Source: Emmonsiellopsis sp. PD_33
Lineage: Eukaryota; Ascomycota; Eurotiomycetes; Onygenales; Ajellomycetaceae
Assembly: GCA_032988165.1 (NCBI GenBank)
Contig: JANTQF010000145.1
Location: 1-64,000, forward strand
Direction: 5' to 3'
DNA: 64,000 bases
Part shown: piece after piece, positions 56,101 to 64,000 of the stretch
Position numbering within the stretch: the stretch's first letter is position 1
Layout: every line of letters begins with the position of its first letter
Made by a program: the position numbers and the translations under genes
The notes under the pieces: model-generated
Told to the model about the DNA's origin: nothing
The model's database searches: none
Seen by the model: only the letters and a program-made list of their open reading frames with translations

Positions 56101-57342
56101 ACCTTTCCAAAGAAGGCGACTGACGACGCGGGAAACCCTGTTATAGGACCACCAGAGGAGAACAAACCCGTGGAAGAGGCTGCCAATACTATCAACGAGC
56201 ATAGTCCGAAAGCTGGTAAGGACAAAATCCTACAAGCCTCCTTCAATTCACTGTCCTTATCAGATAAAGGATCCGAGAAACGCGTGCCGGAAACTCCGCC
56301 AAAAGAGTCCGAGTGTGATGAAAGCGATTGGCCCGATGCTGGTGAAAATGGACCCACGAAACCAGGCGTTGTGGAAGACGTGACGAATGCTACGCCACTA
56401 CCGGAACCACCAATGTCATTGCGGTCCGGGAAACCCAGGACTCCGACAGACCCCAGAAGAACTCCCCACGGACCCAGGTATAACCTAAAACAACCCATCG
56501 TCATCACCTTCGACTCGCTAGGTCTCCCACGACCACCCACGGTAAGGATTCTTCGCCAATATCTTGAAGAGGAAGCGAAATCGAAGCGAGCCTTTACTCT
56601 AGATCCTAGGAAACTTATGGGAATGACTGCGAAACAAATCCCGCAGCAACCCAACTTCTCCGACTGCGGCCTTTATCTCTTGGCGTATCTTGAGAAGTTC
56701 GTCCGTGATCCAGACCTGTTTATCAACAAGGTATTACAAAAGGAGATGAACGGGGGTGATTGGCCGAAGATGGAATCGAGGGTGCTTCGACGTCGGCTTC
56801 GGACGTTTCTTCATAAGTTACATGACGAGGAGGAGCGGGCGAAGGAGAATAACCTGGATGGCGAAGACCAGATGGTGGATGCCAACCCGTTGAAGATACT
56901 GCTTGTGGGACCTGAGCGGCGAGTGGAGATGGCGCAGGCAAAGGATGGCCCAGCTGAATCTAAGAAATCCCCGATCTCAAAACAAAGTCCGAAACCCGCG
57001 TCAACTGTCCAGAAAGAAGGGACACCCAAGCCGGAATCTGAGAATAAACCACTACCGTCAACTCCAAAGAGATCACCTGCCCAACCCAGCCATAAAACCC
57101 CGCGGTCGCAAGAACAGCAATCCAATGCTGCAATTGTGGTTGAGGACGAACCTGTCCCCGACAGCCAGTTTAAGGGTCTGCTCCAGGGTATTCAGGAAGT
57201 GGCCGCAGCTGAGGACCCTTCTAAAGTCGAAATTCCACAGACGCCCACCCCAGAGCCGATGAATGGACCGGGGTATGGTCAGTTCAACGAAAGTCCAGCA
57301 AGACGGTCTCCGAGAACGAAGATACCTGTTAGGGAGATTTGA
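53166..57342 (+). CDS. ULP2: Ulp2/SENP6-7-type SUMO-specific cysteine protease
   Basis: Predicted nuclear C48 protease that trims poly-SUMO chains. Seven exons, 53166-53438, 53548-53603, 53671-53736, 53798-53867, 53944-55529, 55582-55632 and 55689-57342, give 1251 aa with every junction in frame. The catalytic domain begins near 703 (LVYPRLGKKK, then DLERLGDGEFLNDNLIGFYI). The triad fits His806 (NENAHWYM), Asp976 (VITFDSLG) and Cys1027 (NFSDCGLYLL), with an oxyanion Gln in IPQQP. About 150 disordered residues separate His and Asp, as in the Ulp2/SENP6-7 branch rather than Ulp1. The N-terminal half has Ser/Arg-rich segments and a PH-like block near 560-640 (WDKEDNCSLIVDES, FDFWKRLSDIDG-like). 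The tail is Pro/Ser/Lys-rich. Exon 1 encodes an odd His/Arg-rich run and is the weakest part. Confidence 0.9.
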
Positions 57343-58051
57343 AAGATTTGAGGAGTAGCAGTTCACGCAAACGGAGATTTTCTTCTTTTTACCCATTGGG
57401 ATTTTTTGCTAGATTCTAACTATCTATTTGATATCCGGTGGTGCTTTGATTTTTGCTTTATGGTGTTTGGCCTCGGAGGGTGGCATAGGAGGATTAAGGA
57501 GTATGAGAAAGACACATTGCAACTAATCTTTCCTTATTTTTTTCGTTGTTTTTTACCACATACATGCATTAGTGGAGTATCCATTCAAGGGGACGTTTTT
57601 TTGTCCGAGTGATGGTTGACATAAATATCCTGGCCAGCGTGTTATTGTTATCTGTGATCCGCTAGCTTCTTTTGCGATTTTATGCGAGTTAAATAATGAT
57701 CTTTCATAGAGAGATATCAATCTGAAAAACATTCATCAACTTCTCACGCCTGCTTCTGTTCCGCATATACATACTTGACCAAAGCGAATACGAAATACGA
57801 TGCTTACATAACCCGCAGCTCCCCAAACCTTAATCCCACCGCAACTGACATATCTGGCCGCTAGCTCTATACAAACTTGAACGAGAAGAAACCTCCCTCC
57901 AAAACAACCAAAAAAATCCACAATCTACAACTCCGACAACCCATCCACCGCTCAAATCCCTTCCCGCAAATCCCCTTCTATCTCCAAGCTTAGCCAAACA
58001 TAACCCCGTAAACCCCCCCCATACCGGGTGCGCGCGCAACCCGCCGCAGCC
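57343..58051. other. Intergenic between Ulp2 and SPC3 genes
   Basis: About 700 bp in tandem orientation. The left part is T-rich 3' flank and the right part C/A-rich SPC3 promoter. Short frames lack motifs. Confidence 0.5.
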
Positions 58052-58993
58052 ATGCACTCGGCGCTGAACCGGGTCCAGAGCGTCTTCGGCTTCTTTACGA
58101 CCGTCGCGTTCGTGCTGGCCTCGCTGACGGCGCTCTCGGTCGTGCTGCATCCGGCTGCCCCCGCGACGAGCGTTGAGGTGTCGAATGTGCAGGTGTATGT
58201 GTTTATTCCTTTATAATCTTGGGGGGGGGTTAGGATAGATAGGATGCTAATTGGAGATGTGATATGATGTAGGATCAAGGGACGACCGCATTACTATGCG
58301 ACGAAGCGGGAGGAGTATGCGCAGATTAAGTTTGATCTTGATGCCGGTATGACTACCTTACCTATCTACCATACACCAACCACCCCATCACAATAGCTCC
58401 TCAAGTTAACTCCCTACCTAACCAACTCCATAGACTTCTCCTCCCTCTTCAACTGGAACACAAAGGACGTCTTCGTCTACGTCCTCGCCTCCTACCCCTC
58501 CTCCTCAAACAACAAAAACCTAACCACCGAATCCATAATTTGGGACACAATCATCCCCGCCCCCGAATCCCCCTACTCCATCCCGTCGCTAACAAAACGC
58601 TTCTTCCCCTCCCTCTCCACCTCAACCAATCCCAAAAAATCAAAATCAAAGTCCAAAAATAACAACAAAAACACCAAAAACAACAAACCAAAGACAACCC
58701 TCCACCTCAAAAACCAAAAACCCAAATACCAAATCACCGATATCTCGGGCTCCATCGCCTCGCGCAGCGACGTACAGCTAGTCGTTGGCTGGAACGTGCA
58801 GCCGTGGGTGGGCGCGTTGATGTTTGGGCCGCATACGAAGGTTGCGGGGAATATTGGCGGGACGCTGGGTGGGGTGCTTGATGCTGCGGTGTTGACTGGG
58901 GGGAGTGGGGGGAGGAGTAAGCCGTTTGAGTTTCCGGCGTTGAAGGGGAAGAGGAGGGAGGGGAGTGGGAGTGGGAGTGGGAGCGAGTTGTAA
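58052..58993 (+). CDS. SPC3: Signal peptidase complex subunit 3 (SPC22/23 family)
   Basis: Predicted ER membrane subunit of signal peptidase, needed for cleavage of secretory signal peptides. Three exons, 58052-58194, 58273-58346 and 58434-58993, give 258 aa. The start is the ATG of MHSALNRVQSVFGF; upstream the frame opens only on GTG. A single membrane segment covers about 12-34 (FGFFTTVAFVLASLTALSVVL), followed by the lumenal domain with FDLDADFSSLFNWNTKDVFV and SVAS-like blocks (SSLFNWNTKQ-type core typical of the family). YQITDISGSIASRSDVQLVVGWNVQPWVGAL completes the conserved part. Two oddities: a Lys/Asn/Ser-only insert near 130-150, and a Gly/Ser tail with GSGSGSGSEL at the end. The family's usual length is about 180-230. 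Confidence 0.92.
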
Positions 58994-59547
58994 GTGTAGG
59001 CGCAGTGTAGGGGGGGTTGACGATGGAGGGGAGAGTTTTGATTTAGGAATTTTTATTCTAGAACTATTTCAGATGTCCTGTTTCTGCCCTTCTATTTTTT
59101 TTTTGGGCTGCATTATTGAGATAGCATATTTTTGTTTTTTTATTTCATTCCGCCCTCCCTCCCTCCCCAACCCTTCAAGTTTTGCTAACGAACCTACAAA
59201 ATCACTCATGTCTCTCTCCTCGTCTCCCCTTTTTACATGCACTGCCTCAGAAACGGAAAGAAGGCGAAAATAGGAACACCCATAGAGAATAATTAGGGTA
59301 CTTCGACCATTTCAAAGCCAAAAAAGAGGACGTAAAGGATAACTATACCGTACAGTGATTCCACCTCCCCAAAGCGACTATCGTTCACTCCTGTACCATC
59401 ACCAGCAGGGAACAGAGTATTGGTACATCCTAAAAGAATACACCAAGGAAGTAACGAAAAGTCAATCCCAACCACCCTTTTATTCGTTTCTCACAATCAT
59501 CATATCCCATCCATCCATCCCTCATTACTTCAGCTCATTACCCCCGA
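58994..59547. other. Convergent 3' flanks, SPC3 and Pmp3-family gene
   Basis: About 550 bp with no gene. T-rich and A/C-rich simple sequence consistent with 3' untranslated ends. Confidence 0.5.
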
Positions 59548-60135
59548 TCATCCTACCCTCCCAATCAAACCGGTCGTATACCCCGTCTGCTGCCCCTCAT
59601 AATCCCCCGCATACCCGGCCACCGGAGCCGGGGCAGCGGCAGGAGGCGTCTGGGCCGTCTGGGGACCCGGCGGAGGCGGATAATAGTAGTCAGTCGTCAT
59701 GTCTCCGCCGTTCTGGATGCGACTGGAGAAGATGCCTGGAGCGCGTGAAGTGGCTATGCGGCCCTGGTGGCCTCTAGAGCGGCGGTCGTAGTAGACGTAT
59801 TCGCAATAGAAGGCGTGGATGTGCCCGGGGAAGTAGCTGGATAGTACCCGAGTTAGTTGGCTGTTGGTCTTATCATGGGATAGAAGGGGGAGAAAGGAAC
59901 AGGACAGAATACATACCCCAGCAAAGTCAGACAGACATTGATGAATAGGTCGGGGCAGCAGCCACCAATGAAGAAAACGCCAAGGGGAGGAACTAGATAG
60001 TGAGGATATGGGTGTTAGCATGTCTATCTCGCTCCCTCCCCTCCTCATCCACCACTACCTAAATAGTAACTAAAGAACCAACTCACCAAACAGCGTAAGG
60101 ATAATCAGCAAAACAGCCGCAAACGCATCCGCCAT
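59548..60135 (-). CDS. Pmp3/UPF0057-family small membrane protein with Sna4-like tail
   Basis: Two-helix stress-linked membrane peptide family (yeast Pmp3, Sna2-4). Three exons, 60087-60135, 59917-59992 and 59548-59836, give 137 aa in frame. Helix 1 covers about 5-24 (AVLLIILTLFVPPLGVFF). A GGCCPDLFINVCLTLLGYFPGHIHAFYCEY stretch (shown here only as the family core, residues about 25-55) gives helix 2, with the canonical C-x-D-L, N and P-G-H-I-HA positions. The remainder is a cytosolic tail rich in Tyr, Pro, Gly and Thr (TTDYYYPPPPGP, AGYAGDYEGQQ). Pmp3 itself is about 55 aa; the length here is closer to Sna4, which sorts to the vacuole. No strict PPxY ubiquitin-ligase motif is seen in the tail. 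Confidence 0.88.
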
Positions 60136-61245
60136 GGCTGCAATTCCACTTCCAAGCCTTCAATTGAATCTTTTTTTCTTTTTCTCCTCCGAACTCGTTA
60201 CCTAGCCAATCGTGTGTATCAAATCGTATCACTATGCTTCCAGCCCAAGTAGACGTCTCGTTCCAACCGGACTCGACTAGACTGGACTAGCCTTGGACGG
60301 AACAGATGGTGCGACAATGCGTGAGGAGGAGGGAACGGAGGAATCGGCGTAGAGGCGAATAGATAAGTGTTTATAGGAACTGATCGCCAGTATCGAGAAC
60401 TAGTAGGTAGGGCCGCTTCAATCGGTTGATCAATCAATCAACCAACCAACCCGAGTAATATAATGTCGGCACGGTAATCGTAGGAGGTCCCAAAACGAGT
60501 GGCAAGGAAATCAACGAGATAGGGCATCAATGATGACAGGCGTATAGGTGAGAGATGCTGGTACTGGCTGTTATCCAGTCAACATCTCTCATGCCGTCTC
60601 TGTCCAGCTGTCCTTTATGTCAATAGTCTAGAAGAATAGAAGAGATATATATATCCAGAACAAGAAGAATCCAGCATCGGGAAGCAAGGGAGAATAATTA
60701 ACTAAATCCCAAGGGACGGGGAAACACAAGCGCCACCCTCCCCCCTAAATTATCGACTAGATCACAGCAAGAACAGCCCGAGGTTGCGATAAGGTTGGCG
60801 GTGACGTCATCGGTTGGATGCGCTTATCTTATCGGGCGCCACGTGATATCGAGCTCCGGGAGGTGAGAAAGGGGTAGATAAATAAGTAGGCGCCTGTGAA
60901 GCTCCAAATACAAAAGTGAAGGATTGTATAGTCTAGTAAAGTAACCAAATAAACACCTAAACAAAACACCCGAGAAGGAATACACTTAGAAAGTACACGC
61001 TACCTGTCCAGTATGCATGTATCTAACATATAAAACACCCATCCGTAGAAAGAGTAGCGAGTATGCAACTCAACGCCCCTTAGTCCCCAAAATAAAGAGC
61101 GCAAATGTCCATAAAGATGGGAAACGCAAAAGCAGACCAGACCAAAAAATTAGCCAACCAAACACCATCATCGCCATTGTAAGAATAACCCTTTCCAACC
61201 TGCCAAGTACAGCGGGTAAACAATTCAATAATCTCCTTCCAGCCC
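60136..61245. other. Intergenic, Pmp3-family promoter side
   Basis: About 1.1 kb upstream of the Pmp3-family gene and downstream of the next minus-strand gene. It contains tcaatcaatcaaccaacc-type short repeats near 60428-60450. No gene is recognised; open frames are short and motif-free. Confidence 0.5.
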
Positions 61246-63942
61246 TCATGTCCCGGCACCTTGCACAGCACCATCTACAGCCAACAACACGCCCTCATCC
61301 GACTCCGTCCCACCCTCATCATCCTGTTCGTAGCCAGACTCCCCCAATGCATTCTCCCCATCATCAGTACCGCACCAGTCAAATGTGTTCGCGACAGAGG
61401 AAGGACACAAGTCTCCCACATCACTCGCCAGCAGACGTCCCTGTCTGTCCCACTCCATCATGTCCCGGACAAACGCGGCCTTGTCCTCTCCTCGGATCAG
61501 ATGTTCTTCAACCGCCGGGTGAGAAAATGAAAATCGCAAGGCGGAGGTGTCCTCCGATGTGTTTACCCCAATACCAGAATCATATGCTGGAGGTCGGGCT
61601 GGGCGATTGGGATAATTATGAGCAAGCAAATCCTCATATGGGCCAATTATCCAAGGCCAATAGCAACTAGGCTCATTCGGCGGCCCAAAGCCTACGCGCT
61701 GGCCGTCGATTGTAAAAGAATCCTGAAACATCGGATTTGAGGACCCATCCGGCGTTTCATGACTCTCCCTCTGTCCGAGGTATTTCTTGGCATATGAGCG
61801 GTCATCCTCATCTTCGTCTGTAGTTGAAAGCACACGGTTCGCCGGATCGCGGCCGTCCTGAAAAAGGTATCCGTTACCCTTCTTTTGAACCGAATCGTTT
61901 ACACCGCGCACAGGCGACCGTTTGCTCCACGGACTGTACGCCATTTCCAGATCTTCACCGTCATGATCATATGGGGATGGTACCTCCAGCATGTGATAGA
62001 TCTCGTGATGTAAACCAGAATCGGTTCGAGGCAAATCGCGTCGCTCAGTCTTAGCCAACGGAGAGATTGTAATGCCAAGCTTAGGTTTATCCATAAAGGG
62101 ATCCGCACTTTCAGCTTCGCCATCCCGTTGCGAGGGTCGAAATCTTCTTTCCCGGAGAGGACGCACCTTCAAACTACTGTTAAAAGGACCAAGAGGAGAA
62201 ACCCATTCGTCTTCGTCCGTTGATAGGTCAAAAGGAAATGTAATTGGAACGTCCTCCGCAGGAACACTGTTGATGTTGCCAGTATCTGGCGGTAGTATTT
62301 GCTCCTCCCCGGCATCAAGATCAGGATCGGCATACGGGTCTTCGTATGGTTTGGTGTCGAGAACGGGACCGTTGGAGGGGCCGGGTTCAGGAGACGGTTC
62401 CCTACAACTACCCTCTTCGCTGTCTGATTCAAACAGTTGTGCCAAGCCAAGACTTTCGGACTCGACTTCGGGATACTCTCTCCGTCTGACATTGATGGTT
62501 ACACGCGACCTGACACTCCTCTCAAAAATTACATCACGGCCAAATTCTTCCTTGATCGTAGCTTTGACCAGGATTCGAAGGGCGTACATTTGGGACTGGT
62601 CTCGCGATGCCCCTCTAATAATGCTAGCGCCCGGGTAGAGTGTCAGACCCTCATTCTCGGAGTAGAATGGAACGTTGCCAGTGAACCATTCTTCTACTTT
62701 ATCCCATCGTAACCAAGGGACATCGGTCGTATAACGTATCCGCCGCTCCTCTGTGACACACGCGGGAATTCCAGAGGTGAAGGTAGAATTGTAACGCGGA
62801 ATCAAATAGAACTGGTTCCCTTCCACTGTCACGGGCTCGAATTCGTCAAAGGACAGACAGTCCGGGGCCCAATTCACCTCGACCGGAACTCCAACTAAAC
62901 CAGGAGGAATAGCGTGCGAATGTTCGATGGGATTTAGAATCTTGACTCCAACACTGAAACCCCCAGTTCCGTGCCATGGGCCACCAACAGCACCATGGGC
63001 ATAAACAAAACAATCATGGGTGCGAACAAACTGTGCCACAGTGGTATACATGTTTCCCTTCGAAGCCAGCCAATAAAAAGGGCGATGATGTTCCTTGAAG
63101 CACTGTACCATTGCCGTCACAATATCAATCATGCTAACTGACAAATGGTGCACGCCATCGGAGATATTACCACCACGTGTGTCGTCTTTCGGGTAAACAT
63201 GAGCCGCGATTTCACGCTGTTGCTTCAACAACTCGAGTTGATCATGCAACAAGCGTTCCAGCACTTTCTTAAATGTTCTCTCCCAAAATAGCAGTTCCTC
63301 CGCCTTATCCGATGAAAGGCCCTTCCACACTTTTGTGATATTGAGGCGGGCGACTGTGCGGCTCTCACGAAGAGCTTCAAGGTCAAACTGCGGTGCCTCG
63401 TTGCCTGATGCCTCGGGGTACGGCTTATAGCTCGGTCGGTACATATCTGTCATGCTCCCGCATTCAGGGAAGGAATTCCCAAAAATGCTAAAGACAAGGT
63501 TGGATGGCGGTGGGTCAATTTTAGGCCGAGGGTCACTCTTGTGGGAGCGCTCATTCTTAGGCGGAGGCGGATTGACACCAGACGAAGAAAACTGCAGCTG
63601 TCAGCCACCAGTAGGTGTTATAACTTGCAACGTCAAACCCAACTAACCTTCTGCGGCTCCCCCCTAGCTCCATGAACCACCATCCCCAAATCTGACCTAA
63701 AAGACTCGGGCGGAGGGGCGGCGTATGCCCTCCACTTGGACCTTTGCACACGCCACTGGTACCAAGTACTGTGTTGAGGAGACCGATGCACAGGCGGATA
63801 ATTATACATATCTTGGTATATGAAATCGTCTTGGTTCGAAGGCATGTTTACTGCGGCAGTTTCCTCAGAGTCCGCCAGAAGCCTGTCTCGGTATAGAGGT
63901 CGGTATTCGGACGGCACATCGAGCGAGACTCGTGAAGAGGGA
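61246..63942 (-). CDS. Large uncharacterised fungal protein (5' end outside window)
   Basis: Not recognised. Two exons are visible: 63648-63942, preceded by a ttactag acceptor so that the start lies beyond the window, and 61246-63597. Together they give about 882 residues; the intron is 50 nt (a second acceptor 6 nt later is possible). The first visible part is Tyr/Pro/Asp-rich. The middle, from about residue 150 to 450, looks globular and mixed alpha/beta: helical at WKGLSSDKAEELLFWERTFKKVL-type sequence, then HHRPFYWLASKGNMY, CFVYAHGAVGGPWHG, VPVEVNWAPDCLSFDEFEP and TLYPGASIIRGASRDQSQMY. The rest is acidic, Ser/Pro-rich and probably disordered. An in-frame ATG at 63845 would give a shorter form, but coding-like sequence continues above it. 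No function is proposed. Confidence 0.7.
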
Positions 63943-64000
63943 CTAGTAAGAGAGCGTTAGATCCTGCAGAGCAGATGAGGGACTGATCGTACTTCATGAG

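Noticed and set aside
1..64000. CRISPR arrays, operons, integrases or phage-type modules
   Set aside because: None seen. The genes are intron-bearing eukaryotic genes and the tandem arrays lack the short-repeat/unique-spacer structure of CRISPR.

Overview
The window is nuclear DNA from a filamentous ascomycete. Genes carry short introns (about 45-170 nt) with GT-AG borders. Several proteins have Pezizomycotina-type architectures: a KDM5 demethylase, a Cyk3-type SH3/transglutaminase-like protein and a Pmp3/Sna4-like peptide. The style, plus the edge of a very AT-rich block beside a GC-balanced gene block, suggests Eurotiomycetes, perhaps Onygenales/Ajellomycetaceae. That placement is an inference by eye; no database was searched.

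Layout. 1-4132: no credible gene. An AT-rich edge (1-430) is followed by about 3.2 kb of repeat-rich DNA with a duplicated segment and three separate minisatellites. 4133-41053 is a dense gene block: KDM5 demethylase (+), exopolyphosphatase (+), CYK3 (-), an eIF2B-family protein (-), a chromodomain plus HDA2/3 protein (-), a flavin monooxygenase (-), a POT1/Cdc13-domain telomere-type protein (+), a membrane dipeptidase (+), a FAT1-type acyl-CoA synthetase (-), a bacterial-type GST (+) and a secreted GH43-like protein (-). 41054-51161 is gene-poor and holds one intact ACC-synthase-like aminotransferase (43927-45401, -). 51162-63942: class 2-like eIF4E (+), Ulp2-type SUMO protease (+), signal peptidase subunit SPC3 (+), a Pmp3-family membrane peptide (-) and a large unrecognised protein (-) whose 5' end runs off the window.

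Most genes are unlinked housekeeping functions, and I see no biosynthetic cluster. Four genes act on chromatin, telomeres or SUMO (KDM5, chromodomain-HDA2/3, POT1-domain protein, Ulp2), but they are separated by unrelated genes and no co-regulation can be read from the sequence. Exon models were built by hand: each complete multi-exon gene sums to a whole number of codons and every junction keeps frame. The observations I find most worth checking are the chromodomain joined to an HDA2/3 protein, the duplicated HELRDG motif at the tail of the POT1-domain protein, an in-frame GC-AG intron in KDM5, a 7-nt first coding exon in FAT1, and the repeat-rich left flank.
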